From positions 1-61,067 of the forward strand of contig NZ_LMQC01000010.1 of NCBI RefSeq assembly GCF_001424485.1: a DNA stretch of 61,067 nucleotides, in the 5' to 3' direction. The stretch comes from Modestobacter sp. Leaf380 (GTDB lineage: Bacteria; Actinomycetota; Actinomycetes; Mycobacteriales; Geodermatophilaceae). Positions 49,959 through 59,009 of the stretch are shown piece after piece. A program made the translations under genes and the position numbers. Within the stretch, counting starts at the first letter, position 1. Each line of letters starts with the position of its first letter. Under the pieces are notes generated by a model. It ran no database searches, was not told where the DNA came from, and was given only the letters and a program-made list of their open reading frames with translations.

Positions 49959-50927
49959 ATGTCCGTCCACCGGGTCGTCGTGCTGGCCCTGGAGAACACC
50001 GTGGCCTTCGAGCTGGGCCTCCCGCACGCCTTCCTGGCCGGCGCCCGCGACGAGCACGAGGCCGCGCTCTACGACGTCGTCACCGCCACGGTCGACGGCG
50101 GCCCGGTCACCACGAGCGCGGGGTACCGGGTGCTCCCCGACGGCGACCTCTCGCTGCTGGGCGGCGCGGACACCGTCGTCGTCCCCGGGGTGGCCGGCGG
50201 GCCGGCGATGCGCGGCGAGGGGCTGCCGGAGGAGCTCACCGCCGCACTGCACGGGCCCGCCCGGCTCGTGTCGATCTGCACCGGGGCCTTCGTGCTGGCC
50301 GCCGCGGGCCGCCTCGACGGGCGCCCGGCGACCACGCACTGGATGCACGCCGAGCGCTTCGCCGCGCTGTACCCGCGGGTCCGGCTGGACCCCGACGTGC
50401 TCTACGTCGACGACGGCGACGTCCTCACCAGCGCCGGCAACGCCGCCGGCATCGACCTGCTGCTGCACGTCGTCCGCCGGGACCACGGCAGCGCCGTGGC
50501 CACCCGGGTGGCGAGGCGGCGGGTGGTCTCCCCCTGGCGGGACGGCGGGCAGTCCCAGTTCGTCGACCGGCCGGTCCCCGAGCCCACCGGCCCTGGGACC
50601 GCGACCACCCGGGCATGGGCCACCCGGCGGCTGGACCAGCCCCTCACCCTGGACCAGCTCGCCGGGCACGCGGCGATGAGCGTGCGGACCTTCACCCGCC
50701 GCTTCCGCGAGGAGACCGGGCTGAGCCCGTCGCGGTGGCTGACCCAGCAGCGGGTCGACCTGGCCCGGCACCTGCTGGAGACCACCGACGCCAGCGTGGA
50801 CCGGGTCGCCGAGCAGGCCGGCTTCGGCACCGCCACCTCGCTGCGCCAGCACCTGCACGCCGCGATCGGCGTCGCCCCGCTGGCCTACCGGCGCACGTTC
50901 CGCGGGAGCGTCGCCACGGGCAGGTGA
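49959..50927 (+). CDS. GlxA-type transcriptional regulator (DJ-1/PfpI-like + AraC HTH)
   Basis: 322 aa, ATG start. N-terminal DJ-1/PfpI domain with the nucleophile elbow SICTGAF (Cys107), used as a sensor in this family. C-terminal AraC HTH from about residue 220 (LDQLAGHAAMSVRTFTRRFR and GFGTATSLRQHLHAAIGVAP). It probably activates the divergent MFS gene when a small molecule binds. Its 3' end lies in a short tandem repeat. Confidence 0.92.
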   Translation: MSVHRVVVLALENTVAFELGLPHAFLAGARDEHEAALYDVVTATVDGGPVTTSAGYRVLPDGDLSLLGGADTVVVPGVAGGPAMRGEGLPEELTAALHGPARLVSICTGAFVLAAAGRLDGRPATTHWMHAERFAALYPRVRLDPDVLYVDDGDVLTSAGNAAGIDLLLHVVRRDHGSAVATRVARRRVVSPWRDGGQSQFVDRPVPEPTGPGTATTRAWATRRLDQPLTLDQLAGHAAMSVRTFTRRFREETGLSPSRWLTQQRVDLARHLLETTDASVDRVAEQAGFGTATSLRQHLHAAIGVAPLAYRRTFRGSVATGR

Positions 50928-50947
50928 GGGTCGGTGCACGTCGTCCG

Positions 50948-50986
50948 TGGACGTGGTCGCTGGACGTGGTCAGTGCACGTGGTGGC
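50948..50986. repeat. Three tandem 13-bp repeats at a convergent junction
   Basis: TGGACGTGGTCGC (50948-50960), TGGACGTGGTCAG (50961-50973), TGCACGTGGTGGC (50974-50986). The third copy runs into the end of the DHA2 transporter gene, encoding part of its His-rich tail. Confidence 0.7.
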
Positions 50987-52484
50987 CGTGCGCGTGCTCG
51001 TCCTCGCGCCGGTCGGCCTGCTCCTGCTGCTCCTGCTGCTGCAGGGAGGGCCGGTCCCGGCGCCAGTCCAGCACCGCGATGACCAGGGCGGCCAGCGCCC
51101 CGAGCACCGCCGTCCCCAGGGCGACGCCGGCCGCGACCGGGTACTCCCCCGAGCCGGACAGCACCACGTAGAACAGCCCGGGCAGCACCGCCGAGCCCAG
51201 CGCGGCGCCGAAGCGCTGCATGGTCTGCAGCCCACCGCCGGCCGCCCCGGCCATCCGCACCGGCACGTCGCGCAGGGTGAGCGTGATGTTCGGGCTGATC
51301 ACGAAGCCGCCGCCCAGCCCGGCCAGGAAGAGGGTGGGCACCACGACCCAGCCCAGGATCTCGGTGGGCACCAGCCAGACGACGACCGCGGTGGCGGCCA
51401 GTCCGGTGGAGACGACGCTGAGCCCGATGACGGTCAGCAGCCGACCGAACCGGCTGACCAGCCGCCCGGCCAGTGCCGCGGACCCGGCCGCGCCGATCGC
51501 GAAGGGCACCACCGCCAGCCCGGACTGCAGGGGCGTCCAGCCCAGACCGGTCTGGAAGAACAGCGCGAACACCAGCCAGATCCCGCTGAACCCGATGAAG
51601 TACACGGTGCCGACGGCGACCCCGGAGGCGTAGCCGCGGGTCTCGGTCAGCAGCCGGACGTCGAAGACCGGCTCCCGGCCACGGGCGACCACCCGCCGCT
51701 CCCAGACGGCGAACGCGGCCAGCGCGACCGCACCCAGCAGGAAGAGCCACCAGAGCCGGGCGATGCCGCCGGACTCGGCCTGCACCAGCGGCAGCAGCAC
51801 GAACGTCGCGCCGACACCGAGCAGCAGCACCCCGACGACGTCGATGTCGGTGCTGGTCCCGGCGGGCTCCGCCTTGGGCAGCAGCCGGGTGGCCAGCACG
51901 AACGCGACGACGCCGATGGGCACGTTGACGAAGAAGATCGCCCGCCAGCCCAGGTCCTCCCCGAACAGCCCGATCAGCAGCCCGCCGACGACCGGGCCGA
52001 TCGCCGTGGAGACACCGACGGTGGCACCGAAGAGCCCGAACGCCTTGCCGCGCTCGGGCCCGCGGAACAGCTGCTGGATGAACGCCGAGTTCTGCGGGGC
52101 CAGGAAGCCGGCGGCCACGCCCTGCACCAGCCGCGCCACCACCAGCAGCAGCACGCTGGGCGCGGCACCGGCGGCGGCACTGGAGAGCACGAAGACCACC
52201 AGGGCGACCAGGAAGATCCGGCGTCGTCCGAACGCGTCGCCCAGCCGCCCGGCCGGCACGAGCACCAACCCGAAGGTCAGCGCGTAACCCGACACCACCC
52301 ACTGCACGCCCGACGCCGTCGTCCCCAGGGCGTCCTGCATGGAGGGCAGCGCGACGGAGACGATGCTGACGTCGAGCAGGGTCATGAACCCGACGACCAG
52401 GGTGACCGAGAGCGCCTTCCACCGCCGGGGGTCCGGTTCGTAGGGCGGGTCCTGGCGGTCCTGCTGCTGGGGGGACGCGCTCAC
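50970..52484 (-). CDS. DHA2-family (EmrB/QacA-type) MFS drug transporter
   Basis: 504 aa from GTG 52484. Fourteen membrane helices. TM1 motif LLDVSIVSVALPSMQ, motif A GRLGDAFGRRRIF, and motif C region AIGPVVGGLLIGLFG are typical of proton-driven multidrug exporters. The C-terminal tail is unusual: a Gln/Glu/Arg stretch, then DEHAHGHHVH, which could bind a transition metal. It is convergent with the GlxA gene. Confidence 0.92.
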   Translation of the reverse strand: MSASPQQQDRQDPPYEPDPRRWKALSVTLVVGFMTLLDVSIVSVALPSMQDALGTTASGVQWVVSGYALTFGLVLVPAGRLGDAFGRRRIFLVALVVFVLSSAAAGAAPSVLLLVVARLVQGVAAGFLAPQNSAFIQQLFRGPERGKAFGLFGATVGVSTAIGPVVGGLLIGLFGEDLGWRAIFFVNVPIGVVAFVLATRLLPKAEPAGTSTDIDVVGVLLLGVGATFVLLPLVQAESGGIARLWWLFLLGAVALAAFAVWERRVVARGREPVFDVRLLTETRGYASGVAVGTVYFIGFSGIWLVFALFFQTGLGWTPLQSGLAVVPFAIGAAGSAALAGRLVSRFGRLLTVIGLSVVSTGLAATAVVVWLVPTEILGWVVVPTLFLAGLGGGFVISPNITLTLRDVPVRMAGAAGGGLQTMQRFGAALGSAVLPGLFYVVLSGSGEYPVAAGVALGTAVLGALAALVIAVLDWRRDRPSLQQQEQQEQADRREDEHAHGHHVH

Positions 52485-52786
52485 GCTGCACTCACCCCGC
52501 CGTTCTACGCCGCGACGGCGGTGCGGACGACTCGGGCGGTTCGGGTGTGACCACCGACTCGCCCCGCACCGGGCCGTCCGGCGTCCCGGGCGTGGCAGAG
52601 TGGTGATCACCGGCGTTGCCCCCCGCTCATCCGAGAGCAGGTGGACTCGACGTCGGCGCGACAGGCTGCGCCACCGAGGCGCGCCGGCGACCCGACGTCC
52701 GACCGGACGGTGCGGCCCCAGGTGTGACCACCGCGGGCCCCGCCCTGGCGACGGACGGTGGCCACCACACGGTGAGGACCCCCGAC

Positions 52787-54556
52787 GTGAACGCAGAACA
52801 GCCCGCAGGCGAGCGCCCCCGCCGCCGCGCCACCCGCCCCGCCGGCACCGCCGACGGCCGCACCACCCCCGCCTTCCGCGCCCCCTCGGCCCCCCGGCCG
52901 CAGCCGCTGGTGACCACCCACGAGCCGCACCGGCCCGAGGTGCAGGGCGAGCCGGGCACCGGCCGTCGCCGTCGCGGCGGCCGGGGTCGCGGGAACGCCT
53001 CTGGCTCGGCCCCCGCCGAGCAGGGCGCCGGCACGCAGGCCGCGACCACGCCGCCGGCCGAGGCGCCGGTGGCCAACCCGCGCGCCCAGCAGCCGGTCGT
53101 CCAGCCGCGGGTGGAGACGGTGCCCGCCGGCGCCGACGCCACCGTGCTGCCCACCGACACCACGTTCGCCGCCCTCGGCGTCCCCGCCCCGCTGGTCGAG
53201 GTGCTGACCGCCAGCGGGATCGCCTCGCCGTTCCCGATCCAGGTCGCCACGCTGCCCGACACGCTGGCCGGCAAGGACGTGCTGGGGCGCGGGCGCACCG
53301 GCTCGGGCAAGACGCTGGCCTTCTCCATCCCGCTGGTGGCCCGGCTCGCCGGCTCCACCGCGAAGCGCCAGCCGCGCAAGCCGCGCGCCCTGATCCTGGT
53401 GCCGACCCGCGAGCTGGCCAACCAGGTCTCGGCCGTCGTCGACCCGCTGGCCCGTGCCCTGGGCATGAAGACCACCACCGTCTTCGGCGGCGTCGGCCAG
53501 AACCCCCAGGTGCAGGCCCTCATGGGCGGCATCGACGTGCTCATCGCCTGCCCCGGCCGGCTCGAGGACCTCATCAAGCAGGGGCACTGCGACCTGTCCG
53601 CCATCGAGGTCACCATCCTCGACGAGGCCGACCACATGGCCGACCTGGGCTTCCTGCCCGGCGTCAAGCGCCTGATGGACCGCACCCCGAAGGTCGGTCA
53701 GCGACTGCTGTTCTCGGCCACCCTGGACAACGGCGTCGACGTCCTGGTCAAGCGGTACCTGGACCACCCGAAGACGCACTCGGTCGACCCCGCCGTCGCC
53801 CCGGTCTCCACCATGACCCACCACGTGTTCCGGGTCGACACCCTGGACAAGAACCAGGTCGTCAAGGAGCTGGCCTCCGGGCTGGACCGGGTGGTGCTCT
53901 TCACCCGGACCAAGCACCAGGCCAAGAAGCTGGCCAAGCAGCTCACCGCCGGCGGTGTGCCCGCCGTCGACCTGCACGGCAACCTGAGCCAGAACGCCCG
54001 CGAGCGCAACCTCGAGGCCTTCACCAACGGCTCGACCCGGGTGCTGTGCGCGACCGACATCGCCGCCCGCGGCATCCACGTGGACGACGTCGCCATCGTC
54101 GTGCACGTCGACCCGCCGGCCGAGCACAAGGCCTACCTGCACCGCTCCGGGCGCACCGCCCGGGCCGGCGCCGGCGGCACCGTCGTCACCATCGCCACGC
54201 CCGACCAGGCCGGCGAGGTCCGGCTGCTGGCCCGCCAGGCCGGGATCACCCCCGAGGTGACCGCGGTCAAGCCCGGCGCCCGCGAGATCGTCGCGCTGAC
54301 CGGCCCGGCTGCGCCCTACGTGGAGCCGGCGCCCGTCGTCGAGCAGCCCCAGGGCGGCGGCGGTGGCGGCAACGGCGGCCGACGTCGCAGCCCGGCCGGT
54401 GGCGGCGCGACCGGTGCCCGCTCCGGCGGGCGCTCCGGCGGCTCGGGTTCCGGCGGCGGCCAGGGCCGCTCCTCGGGTCCGGCCCGGACCCGCGCCGAGC
54501 TCGCCGCCCGCGCCGGGCAGCAGCCCGCCGGGCGCTCGCGTCGCGCGAGCCGCTGA
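52787..54556 (+). CDS. DEAD-box RNA helicase
   Basis: 589 aa from GTG 52787. Core motifs in order: Q motif (SPFPIQ), I GRTGSGKT, Ia PTRELANQ, GG, II DEAD (279-282), III SAT, V ATDIAARGIHV, VI HRSGRTARAG. A disordered basic N-terminus (residues 1-115, GRRRRGGRGRG) and a Gly/Arg/Ser-rich C-terminus (from about 520) flank the core, as in RNA helicases that act on ribosome assembly or cold-shock mRNA. The 300-base gap from the DHA2 start to this start (52485-52786) has no other gene; it may hold a long 5' leader, as in cold-regulated helicases. Confidence 0.93.
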   Translation: MNAEQPAGERPRRRATRPAGTADGRTTPAFRAPSAPRPQPLVTTHEPHRPEVQGEPGTGRRRRGGRGRGNASGSAPAEQGAGTQAATTPPAEAPVANPRAQQPVVQPRVETVPAGADATVLPTDTTFAALGVPAPLVEVLTASGIASPFPIQVATLPDTLAGKDVLGRGRTGSGKTLAFSIPLVARLAGSTAKRQPRKPRALILVPTRELANQVSAVVDPLARALGMKTTTVFGGVGQNPQVQALMGGIDVLIACPGRLEDLIKQGHCDLSAIEVTILDEADHMADLGFLPGVKRLMDRTPKVGQRLLFSATLDNGVDVLVKRYLDHPKTHSVDPAVAPVSTMTHHVFRVDTLDKNQVVKELASGLDRVVLFTRTKHQAKKLAKQLTAGGVPAVDLHGNLSQNARERNLEAFTNGSTRVLCATDIAARGIHVDDVAIVVHVDPPAEHKAYLHRSGRTARAGAGGTVVTIATPDQAGEVRLLARQAGITPEVTAVKPGAREIVALTGPAAPYVEPAPVVEQPQGGGGGGNGGRRRSPAGGGATGARSGGRSGGSGSGGGQGRSSGPARTRAELAARAGQQPAGRSRRASR

Positions 54557-54574
54557 CGCACGCACCGCACCACC

Positions 54575-54615
54575 CACACCGCCCCGCGGACCGCTCCGGT
54601 CCGTGGGGCGGTGTG
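54575..54615. terminator. Long hairpin terminator after the helicase gene
   Basis: CACACCGCCCCGCGGACCG (54575-54593), a 3-base loop, then CGGTCCGTGGGGCGGTGTG (54597-54615). A 19-bp stem with one G-U wobble, 19 bases after the stop. Confidence 0.88.
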
Positions 54616-54670
54616 CTGCGGGGTGCGGGAGACTCGGACCCGACGATCCACCACTGCTGAACGAGGTCCC

Positions 54671-55102
54671 ATGCGCCTGCCCATCACCCCCGCCGAGATC
54701 GCCCCCCGCATCGCGACCGGGGCGTTCATCCTCAACTCCGGTCTCGGGAAGCGGAACGCCGACGAGGGCACCGCGGCCGGCCTGCACGGCTTCGCGACGG
54801 GCACCTACCCGTTCCTGTCCAAGGTCGCCCCGGCCACCTTCGCCAAGGCCCTGTCGACGGCGGAGATCGCCATCGGCGCCGCGCTGCTCACCCCGTTCGT
54901 GCCCACCGCCGTCGCCGGCGCCGCGCTGACCGCCTTCTCCGGCGGCCTGCTCGGGCTCTACCTGCGCACCCCGGGGATGACCAAGCCGGGCACGTCGGTC
55001 GCCCCCACCCAGGACGGGCTGCCGGTCTCCAAGGACGTCTGGATGTTCGGCATCGGCCTGGGCCTGCTGACCCAGGCCGTGCTGGACCGCCGCGCGAAGT
55101 AG
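54671..55102 (+). CDS. DoxX-like small membrane protein
   Basis: 143 aa from ATG 54671. Four hydrophobic segments (about 10-28, 55-72, 78-98 and 118-138). The pattern AGAFILNSGLGKRNADEGTA, without the first residue as TGAFILNSG, and the loop LRTPGMTKPGTSVAPTQDG resemble the DoxX/DoxD superfamily of quinone-linked or integral proteins. Function unknown. The helicase terminator separates it from the gene before. Confidence 0.75.
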   Translation: MRLPITPAEIAPRIATGAFILNSGLGKRNADEGTAAGLHGFATGTYPFLSKVAPATFAKALSTAEIAIGAALLTPFVPTAVAGAALTAFSGGLLGLYLRTPGMTKPGTSVAPTQDGLPVSKDVWMFGIGLGLLTQAVLDRRAK

Positions 55103-55879
55103 CGCCGCAGCACCCACCACAGCACCGCAGCACCCGGGGCCGATGGTCCAGGTCCCCCGGCGTCGCTCGGCGGAGGCCAGCGAACGCTCGTGGGCGTCGA
55201 CCAGCCGCTGGGCCAGGTCGCGCAGCTTCTCGTTGCTCTCCTGGCTCTGCCGCTTGAGCGCCATCAGGGCGGTGTCCGAGCTGCACCGGGCGCGCTCCAT
55301 CAGCATGCCCACGGCCTGCCCGATCACCTGCCGGCTGACCAGCGCCTTCTGCAGGTGGTCGACCTCGGCGTCGTGGTCGCTCATCCGCAGCGCCACCGAC
55401 AACGCGCCGGTGGCCTGCGCTGCCCAGGCCTGGGCGGCCGAGGCGTCGGCCTCGGTGAACGCCCGCGGCCGGGTCGCGTACAGGTTCAGCGCCCCGCGGG
55501 CGGTGCTGCCGATCTGCAGCGGCAGCGAGAGCGTCGACCGGATGCCGGCCTGCACCGCCCGCTCCGGGTAGGGCGCCCACCGGGTCTCGGTCGCCATGTC
55601 CGCGACGCTCACCATGCCCCCCGTGCGGAGGGACTCCAGGCACGGGCCGGCGTCGAGCTCGTACTGCCGCTCGTCACCGACACGTGCCAGTTCACCGCTG
55701 TAGGCGATCGTCTCGCCCCGGCCGGCTCTCTCCAGGCTCAACCCGCAGGCCTCGGCCCCGGGCGTGGTCTCCACGGCCCTCTGCAGCAGCTGCTGCAGGA
55801 AGTCCGCGCTGTCGCTGGCGGAGTCCAGGATGTCCCCGAAGTCCACCGACCCGTCGACGACGGGCTCCCCGCCGGTCAT
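55103..55879 (-). CDS. GAF-ANTAR sensor/antiterminator; reading frame has no stop at its natural end
   Basis: ATG 55879 with GGAGGA 6 bases upstream. Residues 25-150 form a GAF domain (ACGLSLERAGRGETIAYSGE, LPLQIGSTARGALNLY). Residues 175-235 form an ANTAR RNA-binding domain (QKALVSRQVIGQAVGMLMER, ALMALKRQSQESNEKLRDLA). ANTAR proteins bind tandem hairpins to prevent transcription termination. The family normally ends about 10-20 residues later. Here the frame stays open, antisense through the DoxX and helicase genes, to 52607 (1,090 codons from this start). The coordinates given cover only the supported part. No stop exists in any minus-strand frame between 54961 and 55140. Confidence 0.75.
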
Positions 55880-56087
55880 GCAGTCCTCCACACGCACGAA
55901 CCCGCCCCGCTGTCTCGAGGTGGCCCGAAGTCACTGGGGGAGAATCTAGACGACCGGCGGAACCAGAGCGGACGGTGGCGCGACACACCGCGGCGGGGCA
56001 GGCTGTGCGCAACGTCGCACGCACGGTGGACGCGCAGGTCGCACACGTCCCGTGCCGCCACGCGCGGCGTGGGACGATGGAGACATC

Positions 56088-57542
56088 ATGACGACATCCG
56101 GAGCTGCTGTGCCCACGAACCAGACCACCGGCCACCGACCGCGGGTCGTCATCATCGGTTCCGGATTCGGCGGGCTCTTCGCCGCCCAGCGGCTCCGCAA
56201 GGCCGACGTCGACGTCACCCTCGTGGCCAAGACCGGCCACCACCTCTTCCAGCCGCTGCTCTACCAGGTGGCCACCGGGATCCTGTCCGAGGGCGAGATC
56301 GCCCCGCCCACCCGGGACATCCTGAAGAACCAGGCCAACGCCAAGGTCGTCCTCGGCGAGGTCGTCGACATCGACCTGTCGGCCAGGACGATCACCTCCT
56401 GGCTCCTGGGCCGGGAGACCGAGCACCCCTACGACCACCTCATCGTGGCCGCCGGTGCCGGGCAGTCCTACTTCGGCAACAGCCAGTTCTCCCAGTACGC
56501 CCCCGGCATGAAGAGCGTCGACGACGCCCTCGAGCTGCGCGGCCGCATCCTGGGCGCCTTCGAGATGGCCGAGGTCGCCACCGACCCGGCCGAGATCGAC
56601 CGGCTGCTGACCTTCGTCGTCGTCGGCGCCGGCCCGACCGGGGTGGAGATGGCCGGCCAGATCGCCGAGCTCGCCCGCCGCACGCTGAAGAAGAACTTCC
56701 GCAACATCGACCCGAAGACCGCCCGGGTCATCCTGCTCGACGCCGCACCTGTCGTGCTGCCGCCGTTCAAGGAGAAGCTGCAGAAGAACGCGCACCGGCA
56801 GCTCAACGAGATCGGCGTCGAGGTCCAGCTGGGCGCGATGGTCACCGGCCTGGACGCCAACGGCCTGGACGTCAAGGACACCACCTCGGGCGCCACCCGC
56901 CGGATCGTGGCGGCCACCAAGATCTGGGCCGCCGGCGTGCAGGCCTCGCCGCTGGGTGCGCTGCTGGCCCAGCAGTCCGACGTCACGATCGACCGGGCCG
57001 GCCGGGTCGAGGTCCAGCCCGACCTGACCATCCCGGGTCACCCCGAGGTCTTCGTGGTCGGGGACATGATGAGCCTGGACAAGCTGCCCGGCGTCGCCCA
57101 GGTCGCCATCCAGGGTGGGCGCTTCGCCGCCGACCGGATCGCCGCCACGGTCTCGGGCAAGAAGGGCAAGGAGAAGTTCCAGTACTTCGACAAGGGCTCG
57201 ATGGCCACCATCAGCCGGTACCACGCGGTCGCCGACCTCGGGAAGTTCAACGTCACCGGCTTCCTGGCCTGGGCGATGTGGCTGCTGGTCCACCTGGTCT
57301 ACATCGTGGGCTTCAAGAGCCGCGTGGTGACCACCTTCAGCTGGATCGTGTCCTTCCTGGGCAAGGGCCGCGCGCAGCGGGTGGCCACCCAGCAGCAGGT
57401 CTACGGCCGGCTCGCGCTGGAGAAGCTCGGCCCGGACTTCGAGGTGTCCCAGACCGGCGGCCTCGGGGCCGCTGACGCCGACGACGTCCAGGGCGCGCTC
57501 GACGTCGCCGACGGTGCCCCCGTGGGCGGCGCCCGCAGCTGA
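56088..57542 (+). CDS. ndh: Type II NADH dehydrogenase (NDH-2)
   Basis: 484 aa from ATG 56088 with GGAG upstream. Two Rossmann folds: FAD at VVIIGSGFGGLFAAQRL, NADH at VVVGAGPTGVEMAGQI. HHLFQPLLYQVATG and the FAD end FVVGDMMSLD with AIQGGRFAA are typical of NDH-2. The C-terminal amphipathic helices (FLAWAMWLLVHLVYIVGF, then TFSWIVSFL) anchor it on the inner membrane face. It oxidises NADH and reduces menaquinone without pumping protons. Divergent from the ANTAR gene. Confidence 0.93.
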   Translation: MTTSGAAVPTNQTTGHRPRVVIIGSGFGGLFAAQRLRKADVDVTLVAKTGHHLFQPLLYQVATGILSEGEIAPPTRDILKNQANAKVVLGEVVDIDLSARTITSWLLGRETEHPYDHLIVAAGAGQSYFGNSQFSQYAPGMKSVDDALELRGRILGAFEMAEVATDPAEIDRLLTFVVVGAGPTGVEMAGQIAELARRTLKKNFRNIDPKTARVILLDAAPVVLPPFKEKLQKNAHRQLNEIGVEVQLGAMVTGLDANGLDVKDTTSGATRRIVAATKIWAAGVQASPLGALLAQQSDVTIDRAGRVEVQPDLTIPGHPEVFVVGDMMSLDKLPGVAQVAIQGGRFAADRIAATVSGKKGKEKFQYFDKGSMATISRYHAVADLGKFNVTGFLAWAMWLLVHLVYIVGFKSRVVTTFSWIVSFLGKGRAQRVATQQQVYGRLALEKLGPDFEVSQTGGLGAADADDVQGALDVADGAPVGGARS

Positions 57543-57559
57543 CGGCCGCACCCGACCCG

Positions 57560-57597
57560 CGACGGGCGGTCCTCCCCACCGGGAGGGCCGCCCGTCG
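57560..57597. terminator. Hairpin terminator after ndh
   Basis: CGACGGGCGG-T-CCTCCC (57560-57576), loop CACC, GGGAGG-G-CCGCCCGTCG (57581-57597). A 16-bp stem with one T/G wobble, 18 bases after the stop. Confidence 0.88.
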
Positions 57598-57629
57598 TCG
57601 TCGGTGGGTGGTGGCTAGCGTCTGAGGGC

Positions 57630-58397
57630 GTGACGTCGCCCCGCACCCGCTCGCTGGTCACCGGTTCCTCCCGCGGCATCGGCGCCGCCGTCGCGCAGGC
57701 CCTCGCCGCTCGAGGCGACCGGGTCGCCGTGCACTACGGCAGCAACGCCGACGCCGCCCGCGAGGTGCTCGCCGGGCTGCCCGGCGACGGGCACGTGCTG
57801 GTGTCCGGCGACCTGGCCGACCCGGCCGCCGTCGCCGACCTCGTGGCCGCGGCCGTCGAGGGGCTGGGCGGGGTCGACGTGCTGGTGAACAACGCCGCGG
57901 CGCACGACCACCTGGTCGTCGAGGACTCCGACTACGACCAGTGGCAAGCGTCGTGGCAGCGGGTGCTGTCGGTCAACGTCCTCGGGACGGCGAACGTCAG
58001 CTGGCAGGTGGTCCGGTACCTGCTCGACCGGCCCGAGGGTCCCGAGGGAGGGCGGCTCGTCACGGTCGGCTCGCGCGGGGCGTTCCGCGGGGAGCCGCAG
58101 GCGATGGCCTACGGGGCGTCCAAGGCGGCAGTGCACTCCCTCACCCAGTCCCTCGCGCTCGCGCTGGGTGGGCACGGCATCGGGGTCAGTGCCGTCGCCC
58201 CCGGGTTCGTGGCCACCGACATGGCCACCACGCTGCTGGCCGGCCCCGTCGGTGAGGGCATCCGCGCGCAGAGCCCGTTCGGTCGCGTGGGCGAGCCCCC
58301 AGAGATCGCCGCCGCGATCGCGTTCCTGACCGGCCCGGACGCGCTGTGGTGCAGCGGAGCGGTGCTGGACGTGAACGGCGCCTCCTACCTGCGGTGA
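57630..58397 (+). CDS. Short-chain dehydrogenase/reductase (FabG-like)
   Basis: 255 aa, GTG start. TGSSRGIGAAVAQAL, NNAA, TVGSRGAFRGEPQAMAYGAS with YGASK (Tyr-Lys), and the C-terminal CSGAVLDVNGASYLR. Classical SDR of the 3-oxoacyl-ACP reductase/glucose dehydrogenase type. The GTGA overlap couples it to the DUF6578-like gene. Confidence 0.92.
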   Translation: MTSPRTRSLVTGSSRGIGAAVAQALAARGDRVAVHYGSNADAAREVLAGLPGDGHVLVSGDLADPAAVADLVAAAVEGLGGVDVLVNNAAAHDHLVVEDSDYDQWQASWQRVLSVNVLGTANVSWQVVRYLLDRPEGPEGGRLVTVGSRGAFRGEPQAMAYGASKAAVHSLTQSLALALGGHGIGVSAVAPGFVATDMATTLLAGPVGEGIRAQSPFGRVGEPPEIAAAIAFLTGPDALWCSGAVLDVNGASYLR

Positions 58398-58947
58398 CGG
58401 TCCGCCGGGTGCAGGTCGAGGTGCACGACGTCGAGCTGTCCTGTTGCGGGGGGCCGCTGGGCATCGGCGACCGGGTCGGGTGGAGCCTGCTGCTGTCGAC
58501 CGACCCGGACGAGGCGCCGGGGACGCCGTCGACACGGTGTGGACGGTGACGGCGCTGTCCGGGTCAGCCCGCCACCTGGACGGTGGCGACCTCTGCGCGA
58601 CCTGGGTCGGGTCCGGGCCACCGCCCCCGCTGGGCATCTCCCGGCTGAGTGGTCACCTCTCCGCCACCTGGCACGGCGGGACGACCGACGAGGACCTGGC
58701 CACCACGGCGGCGCGCATCGAGCGCATCCAGGTGGTGAGCCGGGAGTGGGAGGAGGTCGCCGTCGTCCCCGCGGGCCGGTCGGCCGCGCACGGCGGGCGG
58801 TCCTTCGCCGCGGTGCCCGAGAGTGTCGGACTGCGGGACGTCGACACCGCACCCGGCGGCCTCGTCGACTCCTCTCCCCCCGGACGACGGGACACCTCCT
58901 ACCGCGACGAGTCCGGGTGGCTCGTCGACCTCCGCATCGAGGGCTGA
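58394..58947 (+). pseudogene. DUF6578-like protein gene with a frameshift
   Basis: GTG 58394 (GTGA overlap) opens VTVRRVQVEVHDVELSCCGG, then PLGIGDRVGWSLLLS, the normal N-terminus of DUF6578 proteins (cf. 'CCG-PF-VG--V-W'). After about residue 40 this frame runs into TRCGR and a stop at 58547-58549. The family's C-terminus continues in the -1 frame (AVDTVWTVTALSGSARHLDG to DLRIEG, stop 58945-58947). One base deleted near 58510-58517 (in GCCGGGG) explains both. Function of the family is unknown. Either a recent pseudogene or a sequence error. Confidence 0.7.
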
Positions 58948-59009
58948 CCCCGGCGGGCCAACCTGCCGACGGCGGTCGTGACGCCGGGGACGACGGGTAG
59001 GCGCCGGGG

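Noticed and set aside
52607-55102. Giant GAF-ANTAR protein of about 1,090 aa as a true product
   Set aside because: The part beyond 55103 is antisense to two clear genes and has shadow composition; kept only as a finding about the missing stop.
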